Source: Neobacillus ginsengisoli
Lineage (GTDB): Bacteria > Bacillota > Bacilli > Bacillales_B > DSM-18226
Assembly: GCF_030813055.1 (NCBI RefSeq)
Contig: NZ_JAUSTW010000004.1
Span: 310,001-374,000, forward strand
Direction: 5' to 3'
DNA: 64,000 nucleotides
This document shows positions 17,560 to 25,564 of the stretch, in pieces; position 1 is the stretch's first letter; each line of letters begins with the position of its first letter. The notes below the pieces were generated by a model. The model was not told the DNA's origin and did not search any database. It worked only from the letters and a program-made list of their open reading frames with translations. The position numbers were made by a program, and so were the translations under genes.

Positions 17560-17725
17560 CAGGCAGGTTTCCTGGCTCATGGTCATGGCTCCCTATGTCT
17601 TCCCATCGATTTGACAGTGACATCTTATAGGTTGCTATTTACAGTGGCGGGACCGCGTTGGCTTTTACCAAACTTCCCTATTAAGCTAAGAATCTTTATT
17701 AAAGACTCCAGCACCTATTAGCAAT
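17560..17725 (-). promoter_or_regulatory. Cobalamin riboswitch without a downstream gene
   Basis: The minus strand carries the full AdoCbl aptamer order: AGGTGC, AATAGGGAAG, the B12 box GTCCCGCCACTGTAA, GGGAAGACATAGGGAGCCATGACCATGAGCC and GGAAACCTGCCTG. It is closely similar to the aptamer at 27743-27912 and in the same orientation. It starts about 70 bases after the stop codon of cblS, the last gene of the cobalamin operon. The sequence beyond it on the same strand holds only a terminator and then the mobile element, whose gene is on the opposite strand. It may be a leftover, a 3' UTR control element, or the front of a small RNA. Confidence 0.92.
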
Positions 17726-17795
17726 CTATTTTTTTATGATATTACTTATTAAATAAACAGGAAATTTTGAATATACTTTTTCAATCCGTGAGCAT

Positions 17796-18512
17796 TTATC
17801 TTTCTATTTGCACTGAGTGGAAAAACCTCCCCGCAAACTTCTTTACTACTCCATCCTGATCTGGAGGGTAAGCAACAATTATACACGTCGCTGGGCCAGA
17901 TGATTTTAACAAATCTACGTTAGTTGTAACGAATTCTGGTGAAAATCTTACGTTTTGAAACATTTGATTCATCTCAAATAAAATTCCTTTTGAGCCAACA
18001 GGCCAAATCATTATATCCTTTATCTTGGTGATTTCCTGAAAAATGGATAGAGGTACGATGTTGTTTTTGTTTTCTATTACACCCATTCCAACCAGCGGCA
18101 AACCGATTACTGCGTATTTCAGTTGTTCAGAGAATTTTATCTCAGTTATTTTATTCAAAGGCTTTTTGCCCAAAACAATTACACCAACAGCAGATTGCAA
18201 TAAAGAAAAATTACTTTCTGTACTACCGGTAATAGAAACATCCTTCAAACCAAGTTCATCTAACCCCGTTTGGATTCCTCTAACTAATTCTTCCCATGGT
18301 CCATTTCCACAAAAGTTTTGTAGAATTACGGACATGGGTTGCCCGCCGGCTGCTATACATTCCATGACCGCAACTCTAAATGAATAATAGGCAACCGTAT
18401 CGTACGGTACTGCAACAAGGTCATGATCCTTCAATCCTATGGCTCCGCTATTATCACTAGCGATAATCAGAGAATTGTCTTTATCAAAAGGAATGGTTAG
18501 TACGTCTCTCAT
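17796..18512 (-). CDS. cblS: Alpha-ribazole kinase
   Basis: A 238-residue AIR-synthase/ThiL-related protein. The N-terminal block SLIIASDNSGAIGLKDHDLV and AVMECIAAGGQPMSVI resembles nucleotide-binding parts of that superfamily. The pairing with an S-component transporter directly upstream, in a cobalamin operon without cobT, matches CblS of Listeria and Geobacillus, which phosphorylates alpha-ribazole to alpha-ribazole phosphate for CobS. Its ATG overlaps the cblT stop (ATGA). Last gene of the operon. The name rests on family look plus context; other ThiL-like roles are less likely here. Confidence 0.82.
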   Translation of the reverse strand: MRDVLTIPFDKDNSLIIASDNSGAIGLKDHDLVAVPYDTVAYYSFRVAVMECIAAGGQPMSVILQNFCGNGPWEELVRGIQTGLDELGLKDVSITGSTESNFSLLQSAVGVIVLGKKPLNKITEIKFSEQLKYAVIGLPLVGMGVIENKNNIVPLSIFQEITKIKDIMIWPVGSKGILFEMNQMFQNVRFSPEFVTTNVDLLKSSGPATCIIVAYPPDQDGVVKKFAGRFFHSVQIER

Positions 18513-19018
18513 GGCTTTACCTCTTTTTTGGATATTCCCTGTTTAACCAGAAAGGATAGACGTGGAATGACAAACAAAGCAATTCCTGTATTGAGGATGG
18601 AACCAATTAGCAGTGACGGAACAATTGAGAAATAAAAAGCTTTATTTATTAAAAAAATAAATGGCACTGGTGCAGCAAAAGAATTGCCAAGGATAAACAC
18701 TGCAATAGCTGCAATCTTTTGGTTATTTTTATTAAAAACTCCAAAAATCCATACAAGTAAAGCCATTTCCACAGCAATTAAAAAATGCATAGGTCCTAAT
18801 GGAAAACCACCCAACAACGCCGATATCAAATGACCGAATGCTGCAACCATTGCCCCGCCCCGGCTGTTAATTAATGCAGCTGCGAGCAGTGCCGGAAACA
18901 CATCCAAAGCTACACTTCCAACGATAGCGGGTATCTTTATCGAAGCACCGACAACAGACAATGCTGTGAACATGGCCAGCCAGCTTATTATTTTTCCATT
19001 CATTTTATTTTTCATCAT
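18509..19018 (-). CDS. cblT: Alpha-ribazole transporter, ECF S-component-like
   Basis: A 169-residue membrane protein with about five to six helices, of the ECF transporter substrate-specificity type (start ISWLAMFTALSVVGASIKIPAI, loop GGFPLGPMHFLIAVEMALL). CblT imports alpha-ribazole, probably with the shared ECF energising module encoded elsewhere. The ATG at 19018 follows a GGAAGGAAA ribosome site and lies inside the end of the pduO gene (14-base overlap); a longer frame to 19048 has no support. Operon partner of cblS. Confidence 0.82.
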   Translation of the reverse strand: MMKNKMNGKIISWLAMFTALSVVGASIKIPAIVGSVALDVFPALLAAALINSRGGAMVAAFGHLISALLGGFPLGPMHFLIAVEMALLVWIFGVFNKNNQKIAAIAVFILGNSFAAPVPFIFLINKAFYFSIVPSLLIGSILNTGIALFVIPRLSFLVKQGISKKEVKP

Positions 19019-19589
19019 TACGTTTTCCTTCCCTGAATACTTTCGCACTGCGTAAGTATTCCACGTCTTTTACATTTAGCCGGTGGTTAATAACCCTGGC
19101 TAAAGCAAAAAAATAGTCAGATAAACGATTTAAATATTGCAGCGCTAATTCAGATGTTTTTGAGTCTGCCTTCAATAGCTTGACTACTAATCTTTCCGCT
19201 CTTCTTGTTACAGTTCTAGCAATGTGAATCGATGCCGATGGCTTTGTCCCCCCTGGTAATATAAACCGTTCGAGCTCTGGTGACTCCGAAATGAATTCAT
19301 CGATTCTCTTTTCCAAGTAGTCAATTGATTCTTTTTGAAGCTTTAACTCCCGCTTTTCTGATACATTTGCAAGATCGCCGCCACAATCGAATAATTCATG
19401 CTGAATTTTTTCAAGATCATCCAGTACATCCTTGAATATTTCCGTATCTAGTTCCGTGATCGCCTGACCGACAAAACAATTTACTTCATCAATTGTTCCA
19501 TAAGCTTCTACCCTTGTGTCATCTTTGTCCACTCTGCCGCCAATAATACTTGTTTTTCCCTTATCACCTGTTCGCGTATAAATTCTCAT
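19005..19589 (-). CDS. pduO: Cob(I)alamin adenosyltransferase, PduO type
   Basis: A 194-residue enzyme that transfers the 5'-deoxyadenosyl group of ATP to cob(I)alamin or cobinamide. Signature parts are the N-terminal MRIYTRTGDKGKTSIIGG (ATP binding), DDTRVEAYGTIDEVNCFVG, and the C-terminal ARTVTRRAERLV and LQYLNRLSDYFFALAR. The frame is open to 19628, but the conserved start and an AAAGGGG ribosome site set ATG at 19589. Equivalent to YvqK of B. subtilis, which also lies next to the B12 uptake genes. Confidence 0.93.
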   Translation of the reverse strand: MRIYTRTGDKGKTSIIGGRVDKDDTRVEAYGTIDEVNCFVGQAITELDTEIFKDVLDDLEKIQHELFDCGGDLANVSEKRELKLQKESIDYLEKRIDEFISESPELERFILPGGTKPSASIHIARTVTRRAERLVVKLLKADSKTSELALQYLNRLSDYFFALARVINHRLNVKDVEYLRSAKVFREGKRNDEK

Positions 19590-19602
19590 TGAGTTTTCCC
19601 CT

Positions 19603-20037
19603 TTATTTAATAGTTTGATTGATTCCATACCAAATTAGGTTTACTTTTTCTGCTTTTGCCGCACTATCTTGATAGGCCCATCCAGTTACATCCCGCCACA
19701 ACCTATTTGCCTTCTCCAATGGAACAATCCCTTTTGTAATATCCGTTCCAATTACCACTACTTTTCTAGTTAATTTTGCTTTTTCCCAACTAAGCCAATT
19801 ATCTAGGCAGCTATTCCAGATAGTGCGGCATTTGTCCGAATCAAATTCTTCCGTTAAACCTTTCAGCCATGTTTCTACTCCTTCAAGGATGATCAATTCT
19901 TGGTTAATTTTATTTAAATCTGTTGGGAGGGGACAGTTTTCATAAGCTGATAACCAACGGTAATCCACTGTTCCCATGTATCTGTTCTTTACCCATGATC
20001 TTTTCCCGTTAAAGGCACCTCCAATAATAAAGTGCAC
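19603..20037 (-). CDS. Divergent CobU-like protein (putative cobinamide kinase)
   Basis: A 144-residue P-loop protein of the CobU family by position and weak likeness: N-terminal IIGGAFNGKRSW in place of the canonical [12 protein letters not shown], and ELIILEGVETWLKG in place of the CobU strand [11 protein letters not shown]. The Walker Ser/Thr is replaced by Arg, and the RIxxHxxxR guanylylation motif present in the full-length CobU at 21525-22100 is missing. It overlaps the 3' end of cobC by 49 bases and ends 13 bases before pduO. It may be a kinase-only or a regulatory paralogue, but no function is established from sequence. Confidence 0.68.
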   Translation of the reverse strand: MHFIIGGAFNGKRSWVKNRYMGTVDYRWLSAYENCPLPTDLNKINQELIILEGVETWLKGLTEEFDSDKCRTIWNSCLDNWLSWEKAKLTRKVVVIGTDITKGIVPLEKANRLWRDVTGWAYQDSAAKAEKVNLIWYGINQTIK

Positions 20038-20600
20038 CGTTTACCCCTCCTTAACGCGTCTTTATCAAACATAAGTTCAAGCCCTTGATCATGAGGGGTC
20101 TGCCAGCTCCAAAAATCTTTCTGTTCTGGTGCTAATTCCGATAATAAATATCTTATTACCCCGCCATGTGTCATCACCGCACAACGTTGAATGCTATGAG
20201 AATGCATCTCTTGAATTATCCTTTGCCATCCAGCTTGAACTCTTTTGGTGAATCGGTAAAAAGATTCTCCCTCTGGCGGACAAATATGAAAAGGATCTGA
20301 TAACCAGCGTTGATAAAGAAGATCTGCCTTAAGCTCGTCGTATGTTTTCCCTTCCCATTTACCGAAATGCATTTCTCTTAATTCTTCTATCAGAAATGGG
20401 TTAGTATTCGGAAATAAAAGTTGAACTGTAGAAATACATCTTTGTAAATCACTTGAAAAATAGTATTCGTACCTCGTACTTATTGAAAGATCTTTTGTTT
20501 CAGGACATAAGGGAGAATCATTCCACCCTAAATATGCTTTTCGTTTATTTTCTACTGTTAAGCCATGGCGAAATAATGCAATAACCACACGGTCATCCAT
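19989..20600 (-). CDS. cobC: Histidine phosphatase, alpha-ribazole phosphatase (CobC-like)
   Basis: A 203-residue phosphoglycerate-mutase-fold phosphatase. The catalytic His is in ALFRHGLTVENKR, the second arginine in SSDLQRCISTVQLLFP, the acid residue in LREMHFGKWEG, and the second His in VMTHGGVIRYLL. In this operon it would remove the 5' phosphate of alpha-ribazole phosphate or of cobalamin phosphate. It overlaps cobS by 43 bases upstream and the CobU-like gene downstream, consistent with tight co-translation. Confidence 0.87.
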   Translation of the reverse strand: MDDRVVIALFRHGLTVENKRKAYLGWNDSPLCPETKDLSISTRYEYYFSSDLQRCISTVQLLFPNTNPFLIEELREMHFGKWEGKTYDELKADLLYQRWLSDPFHICPPEGESFYRFTKRVQAGWQRIIQEMHSHSIQRCAVMTHGGVIRYLLSELAPEQKDFWSWQTPHDQGLELMFDKDALRRGKRCTLLLEVPLTGKDHG

Positions 20601-21337
20601 AGAATTAACTCAGTCCCTTCTACAGAAGCTCCTAAGACGTCTCCGGTAATCCCGCCAAACCATTTCACGGCTTTACGTTTACAAAAATACAAACAACCAG
20701 CAGCTACGATAATCACTATTCCTGCTAGTAACATATCTTTATTTACTAGAAATAGAAAACCAATTATGTACACTAGGTAGATCCATAATGCTCCAGGTGA
20801 AGCTGCACTTTGAAACAATGAACCGAGCCCTTCATTTTTAGCTGACTTAACGGTTAACAGAAGGACGCCCATCACACTTTTACTCAAAAAAGGAATCGCT
20901 GTAATAAAGATGTAGGATAAAGCTTCAACATTCAATGTGCTTTCATAAATAAAAAGAAATCGACAGCTTAATAAAACAATAATCGATAGAACGCCAAACG
21001 CTCCTGTTCGAGGATCCTTCATAATTTCGAGTCGTTTTTCTTGATCCCGATATGAAAAATAAGCATCGCACGTATCCATCCAGCCATCTAAATGGATTCC
21101 ACCTGTTAGAAGAATCGTTGCCAGCCATAGTATAAATGCTATAGCTAGATGGGAAAAAGGAGTCCATAGCAGTAATCCCCAAAAAAGGGATGAATAAATG
21201 ATCCCTTGAAATAATCCTAATAGAGGAAAGGTTTGAATTGCCTTTCTAAGATGATCCTTATCCATTGGTATCTCTAGCGCAATTGGAATCGCCGTAAAAA
21301 ATTGCAGGTTAATCAGAAAACCTTTGATGAACTTCAT
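20558..21337 (-). CDS. cobS: Adenosylcobinamide-GDP ribazoletransferase (cobalamin synthase)
   Basis: A 259-residue membrane enzyme that joins GDP-cobinamide to alpha-ribazole (phosphate). The signature LTGGIHLDGWMDTCDA with its acidic residues is present near residue 55-70, followed by the conserved KDPRTGAFGV; about six hydrophobic segments follow. The ATG at 21337 shares its first base with the stop codon of the cobQ remnant (TAATG); an upstream in-frame start at 21352 is possible. Confidence 0.94.
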   Translation of the reverse strand: MKFIKGFLINLQFFTAIPIALEIPMDKDHLRKAIQTFPLLGLFQGIIYSSLFWGLLLWTPFSHLAIAFILWLATILLTGGIHLDGWMDTCDAYFSYRDQEKRLEIMKDPRTGAFGVLSIIVLLSCRFLFIYESTLNVEALSYIFITAIPFLSKSVMGVLLLTVKSAKNEGLGSLFQSAASPGALWIYLVYIIGFLFLVNKDMLLAGIVIIVAAGCLYFCKRKAVKWFGGITGDVLGASVEGTELILWMTVWLLHYFAMA

Positions 21338-21528
21338 TATTTTGAACTCCATTGATTTATTATGTTTTTAAGATTCCCGTCAATCGTTACATAGGAGTTA
21401 TTAGACATGTTTTGCGATTTAAATGGTACGACCTTTACACCTTCCTTAAAAAGAATTCGGCATAGTGCGGTAGCGATTAAACTTTTTCCAACATCTGAAG
21501 CTATCCCCTGAATCATTAATCCCTTCAT
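21337..21528 (-). pseudogene. cobQ: Truncated cobyric acid synthase (N-terminal remnant)
   Basis: Only 63 residues of an enzyme normally about 500 long. The N-terminal P-loop domain is clearly that of CobQ/Cbi[21 protein letters not shown] and [15 protein letters not shown]. After the residues TIDG the sequence departs from the family and stops within 13 codons; the amidotransferase domain with its catalytic Cys is gone. The start overlaps the cobU stop (ATGA) and the stop overlaps the cobS start, so the shortened frame keeps the operon's translational coupling. Cobyric acid synthase is needed only for de novo synthesis, so its loss fits a salvage-only pathway. Confidence 0.9.
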
Positions 21529-22100
21529 CGGCTCACTCCCTTCATCACGAGTGGAATCCCTGCTTCCACTAAAAAGGCTTGATCTGCTTCTTTCACCAAC
21601 TGCTGATGGATTTGTCCCAGTAATCTTCCATAAGTAAAAACCAGCTGATTTCCATGCAACGGCTCGTATAACACTTCATTACTTACTACAATCATAACGC
21701 TGACTCGATTTTTTATCTCAAATATACCTGTCACAACACTTTCTCTAACCTTATCTAAAAAGGGCTGATCCCATTTTTGTTCAGAAGAAAACAGTTCATT
21801 ATTTAATAGCGTTGTGACACAATCAAGCAGAATAATATCCTCGTGGCTGAAATGATCAGCAAGCATTCCGATTTGAACAGGCTTCTCGACCGTTTTCCAC
21901 CCATACATGCCTTCGACTCGATCCCGTTGGTGTATATTGATTCGTTCCATCATCTCTCTATCAGAAGGAACACCAGTTGCAAGGTAGTGAAGTTGTCCCC
22001 CTGTTTCGTTTGAAATCTGTTCTGCTTTCTTTTCAGCAAAGCTGCTTTTCCCGCTTCTTACCCCGCCGGTTATAAAGATGAGTGATGATGCTGCCTCCAC
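21525..22100 (-). CDS. cobU: Adenosylcobinamide kinase / guanylyltransferase
   Basis: A 191-residue bifunctional enzyme that phosphorylates adenosylcobinamide and then adds GMP. P-loop [18 protein letters not shown] at the N-terminus; the guanylylation motif [22 protein letters not shown] with the catalytic His; strand [14 protein letters not shown]; the conserved VSNEV and [15 protein letters not shown] near the end. The start is GTG (22100), overlapping the 3' end of cobD by 31 bases; no ATG fits. Confidence 0.93.
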   Translation of the reverse strand: MEAASSLIFITGGVRSGKSSFAEKKAEQISNETGGQLHYLATGVPSDREMMERINIHQRDRVEGMYGWKTVEKPVQIGMLADHFSHEDIILLDCVTTLLNNELFSSEQKWDQPFLDKVRESVVTGIFEIKNRVSVMIVVSNEVLYEPLHGNQLVFTYGRLLGQIHQQLVKEADQAFLVEAGIPLVMKGVSR

Positions 22101-23158
22101 AGGGCCAACACCTCCATTAATTGATTGTTTTCCTCATAGGACTTAATGGCAAAGCGGAGCCATCTTCCTTCCAAGCCGGGGAAATTAAACGTATGGCGAG
22201 GTATAATTCCCGAGTGCAGAAGAAACTCAAATAAAGCAAACTGATCTTTCAAATAAGGATCCCGCAATAAATAGAAATTTACAGTCGAAGCCGTCACAAC
22301 AAAGTCTTCTTTTTTACAAAAATCAAAAAGCCTTGTTCGTTCGTTAAAAATATAATTCTGAGTCTCTTTTATAAAAGATTCATTTTGTATGCATAGCTCT
22401 CCTGCTAATAAGGCAATCGTGTTGGTACTCCAATGTGATTGCAATTGACTAAGCTCAGTAATAATCTCCGGCTGAGCGGCTAAATAGCCTAAACGAATAC
22501 CCGGAATCGCAAACATTTTGGTCATCGACCGAATAATGATTAAATTTGAAAATCTATTTATGTATGGAATAAAAGAATCATATTTTACTAAAAAATCATA
22601 AAAGGCTTCATCCAAGATGACTAAGCAATTTTGCTTTTCACATTCTTCAATGATAGAAATAACCGTAGATTCAGGATACTCTAAACCCGTTGGATTGTTT
22701 GGATTACACAAAAACAAGGCATCCGCCTCAACTAGACTAGAGCGTAATTCTACAATATTTAATTCAAAGTCAGGTTCGTGCAATTGGTGATAGAAAATTT
22801 CACATTTGTTGGCTCGACAGGTTTTTTCATATTCTGAAAAGCCTGGCTGGATGATGACGACTTTTTTGCCTGTGAGCATACGCGCAGCCAATGTAATCAG
22901 CTCTGCGCCGCCATTTCCAATCAAAATCGACTCCATTGAGATCTGTTCCTTTTTTGCAATCCTTTCCTTGAGTTTGACAGCATATGGATCGGGATAAACG
23001 TTAATTTCTTGATAAAAGTCAGCCCACTTTTCTTTTAAATCTGGCGGGGGACCCATCGGATTAATATTCGCACTAAAATCAACATACTCCCTTGGGAGTG
23101 ATAGCCCCATTGCCTCATATAAATAACGAGGATTGGATCCATGTGAAGGCCAAATCAA
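22070..23158 (-). CDS. cobD: Threonine-phosphate decarboxylase (CobD)
   Basis: A 362-residue PLP enzyme of the class I/II aminotransferase fold that makes (R)-1-amino-2-propanol O-2-phosphate for the cobalamin linker. Motifs: FSANINPMGPP at the start, LFLCNPNNPTGLEYP, VILDEAFYDF, and Lys214 in RSMTKMFAIPGIRLGY as the PLP lysine. The start is TTG, eight bases from AGGAGG, inside the end of cbiB (44-base overlap). HisC-like enzymes share this fold, but the context supports CobD. Confidence 0.92.
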   Translation of the reverse strand: MIWPSHGSNPRYLYEAMGLSLPREYVDFSANINPMGPPPDLKEKWADFYQEINVYPDPYAVKLKERIAKKEQISMESILIGNGGAELITLAARMLTGKKVVIIQPGFSEYEKTCRANKCEIFYHQLHEPDFELNIVELRSSLVEADALFLCNPNNPTGLEYPESTVISIIEECEKQNCLVILDEAFYDFLVKYDSFIPYINRFSNLIIIRSMTKMFAIPGIRLGYLAAQPEIITELSQLQSHWSTNTIALLAGELCIQNESFIKETQNYIFNERTRLFDFCKKEDFVVTASTVNFYLLRDPYLKDQFALFEFLLHSGIIPRHTFNFPGLEGRWLRFAIKSYEENNQLMEVLALWRQHHHSSL

Positions 23159-24098
23159 TGATCATTCCTCCTATCCATAATAATAGTAAAAATAAAAAGA
23201 CTGTTCTTGCTAATATGGAATTCACCTTTTTTATTTGTTCTGCATCGATAGGATATAGAGGATCACCCATTTTTGCCCGGTTCGAAACCATTCCTTTGTA
23301 ATAGTTAATCCCGCCTAGTTGAATCCCTATAATAGCGGCAACAGCCGCTTCACCCCAGCCGCTGTTTGGACTTGGATGCTTTTTAGCATCACGGAATAAA
23401 ATCATCCATGCCTTTCGGTAACTCCTTTTATCCGGTCTGTTTCCTAAAAGCATGATCATTCCCGTCAGCCGGCTCGGAATCCAGTTCATGACATCATCCC
23501 ATTTTGCAGAAGCCCAGCCGAATTCTTCAAATCGATCATTTATATGACCCACCATCGAATCACATGTATTCGCTGCCCTGTAGACCATTGCAAGGGGCGC
23601 GCCGCCAATAAGTGCCCAAAATAGTGGAGCTGTTACCCCGTCACTCGTATTTTCTGCGACTGTTTCTATCACTCCGCGGGCAATTTCGCCCTCATCTAAG
23701 GAATCAGTATCCCGGCCAACAATATAGGATAATTTTTCTCTTGCTTTTACCAGATGTCCTGCTCTTAATGGGTGGTACACCTCAAGGGCTGCTTCCTTCA
23801 AACTCTTTTGGGCAATCGTAGTAGCTATCATGATGCTTTCTAGTAAAATTCCCACAAAAGGATGAATCTTATATCCTATTAATACGATTATGAAAACAAT
23901 GGAAAAGACAATGAGTAAAACAAAAAGGAGCATTGCGACCCCTTTCCTCTTTTTAGACTCACCATTATTCCATCGCTTTTCCAAAAATGAAATCATCGCT
24001 CCCATCCATTTAACAGGATGGGGCCACTCAGGAGGGTCTCCTACAAGCAGATCAATGATATAAGCAAGGGTAATCGAGATTAAGTGATAGACAATCAC
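23115..24098 (-). CDS. cbiB: Adenosylcobinamide-phosphate synthase
   Basis: A 327-residue membrane protein that attaches the aminopropanol (phosphate) arm to cobyric acid. Typical blocks are AYIIDLLVGDPPEWPHPVKWMG at the start (given in part), ARGVIETVAENTSDGVTAPLFW, YRAANTCDSMVGH, and DAKKHPSPNSGWGEAA. GTG start, overlapping the end of the btuD-cbiZ gene by four bases with AAGAGG upstream. The next gene, cobD, supplies its co-substrate. Confidence 0.94.
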   Translation of the reverse strand: MIVYHLISITLAYIIDLLVGDPPEWPHPVKWMGAMISFLEKRWNNGESKKRKGVAMLLFVLLIVFSIVFIIVLIGYKIHPFVGILLESIMIATTIAQKSLKEAALEVYHPLRAGHLVKAREKLSYIVGRDTDSLDEGEIARGVIETVAENTSDGVTAPLFWALIGGAPLAMVYRAANTCDSMVGHINDRFEEFGWASAKWDDVMNWIPSRLTGMIMLLGNRPDKRSYRKAWMILFRDAKKHPSPNSGWGEAAVAAIIGIQLGGINYYKGMVSNRAKMGDPLYPIDAEQIKKVNSILARTVFLFLLLLWIGGMIIDLAFTWIQSSLFI

Positions 24099-25561
24099 GG
24101 TTGTTTCCTCTTTTGTGATTTTTTAATCGCTTCTGTGGTGCACTGATAAACGGCTTTACTAATAAGTTTTCCTAAAGGAGTTATCGTCCCGGCATATTCC
24201 AATACTTTTCCGGTTTGTGTAGCAGCAATTAATATACTATCAGTTGAAGTACCCGTCGCAATAGTTCCCGTAACTGAGTCCAAAACCTTTAAGTCATGTA
24301 TCGCCTTTACCTTTGCCTCAGTAGCAGTCATGATACTTTGAATAAAAGCCTCCTCCGTCAGCTCACCGCTGACAAAAACCCAGGTATTGATGGTGCCTGG
24401 TGTCATTTCATATGAATGCAGTTCACTTTTTGATGCATCAATTGCATTTCCAACCCCTGCTGTTACGACAACAAATAGGGAAAAGTCACTCTGTTCAAAC
24501 CTTTGATACACCACATCCTCAAGTACGACAGCGGTCATCATTCCGACTGTTTCTGAGGGTTCAAATCCCTTTGAACGTAAAAATGAAGCCATTTCTAATC
24601 GATGATCACTACAATCATAATTCTTATGAACATGTCGATTCACAAATGTATGATGCCATCCCGTTCCTGAACCAATCACACCAGAAGACATCGTCCTTAA
24701 TGGAGTGGGTGTTTGTAACTCAATAATCTCATTTGAAACAATTAACATCGATTCATTAATAACATAATGATTTACTTCCCTATTCACTTCCGGCAGCAAA
24801 ACCATTTGCGGTGCTGCGACTTTCGGATGGGGGTGTTTCTGAATGTCTGTATGATACACCTCCCTTATTCTTTCTTCCCTCAGCACCTCATTCGGAATAT
24901 GATTAATATTAATCGTTCCTTTTTCAAGCAGAAGCAATCGATCACAATATAGCCCTGCAAGGTTTAAATCATGAAAAATAGAAATAACGGTCAAACCATT
25001 TTCTGATGTCCATTGTTTTAGTAAATCCAATAATTCTTTCTGATACGATAAATCCAAGTGGTTGGTTGGCTCATCTAAAAGAAGAATTTCAGGCTCTTGG
25101 GCCAAAGCTTGGGCAAGAAATACTCTTTGTTTCTCGCCGCCCGATAACTCCTGAATATTTTTATTTTGAAAGGGGGAGATTCCAGTCTGGTTCATTACTC
25201 GTTGGACGATCTCCTCATCCTCTTTAGACCATGACTGAAACCAACCCTTTTGATGAGCATACCGTCCTAGCGAGACTGTTTCTCTTACATTGTAAGAAAA
25301 AGATTGCGAAGAGTGCTGCGAAAGGACGGCAACAATTTGGGCAAGCTGTTTTACCACGTATTCCTGAATTCTTTTTCCCCTGATCAAAATTTCACCTTGT
25401 TGAATCGGCAGGATTCCACTAAGCATTTTTAAAAGGGTTGTCTTACCGCTTCCATTCGGTCCCAAAATGCCGAATAATTCCCCTCGTTCAACTTCAAAGG
25501 AAATGTCTGTCAGAACCGTTTCACCTGAATAACCACCTGAAACTTTTTGAACGCTAAGCAT
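24095..25561 (-). CDS. Fusion of corrinoid ABC transporter ATPase (BtuD) and adenosylcobinamide amidohydrolase (CbiZ)
   Basis: A 488-residue two-domain protein. Residues 1-about 250 form a FecE/BtuD-type ATPase: Walker A GPNGSGKTT (34-42), signature ELSGGEKQR, Walker B ILLLDEPTNHLD and a switch His in SIFHDLNLAGL. Residues from about 280 to 470 form a CbiZ domain (RTMSSGVIGSGTGWHHTFVNRHV, then VGMMTAVVLEDV and TGTSTDSILIA), which cleaves the aminopropanol arm of adenosylcobinamide to give adenosylcobyric acid. The same fusion occurs in YvrA of B. subtilis. It joins import of corrinoid to its remodelling. It lies three bases after the permease gene. Confidence 0.93.
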   Translation of the reverse strand: MLSVQKVSGGYSGETVLTDISFEVERGELFGILGPNGSGKTTLLKMLSGILPIQQGEILIRGKRIQEYVVKQLAQIVAVLSQHSSQSFSYNVRETVSLGRYAHQKGWFQSWSKEDEEIVQRVMNQTGISPFQNKNIQELSGGEKQRVFLAQALAQEPEILLLDEPTNHLDLSYQKELLDLLKQWTSENGLTVISIFHDLNLAGLYCDRLLLLEKGTININHIPNEVLREERIREVYHTDIQKHPHPKVAAPQMVLLPEVNREVNHYVINESMLIVSNEIIELQTPTPLRTMSSGVIGSGTGWHHTFVNRHVHKNYDCSDHRLEMASFLRSKGFEPSETVGMMTAVVLEDVVYQRFEQSDFSLFVVVTAGVGNAIDASKSELHSYEMTPGTINTWVFVSGELTEEAFIQSIMTATEAKVKAIHDLKVLDSVTGTIATGTSTDSILIAATQTGKVLEYAGTITPLGKLISKAVYQCTTEAIKKSQKRKQP

Positions 25562-25564
25562 TCG

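Noticed and set aside
17445..17725. Idea that the second cobalamin riboswitch controls the GNAT gene
   Set aside because: The aptamer is on the minus strand and the GNAT gene is on the plus strand inside a later insertion, so the riboswitch cannot be in its leader.
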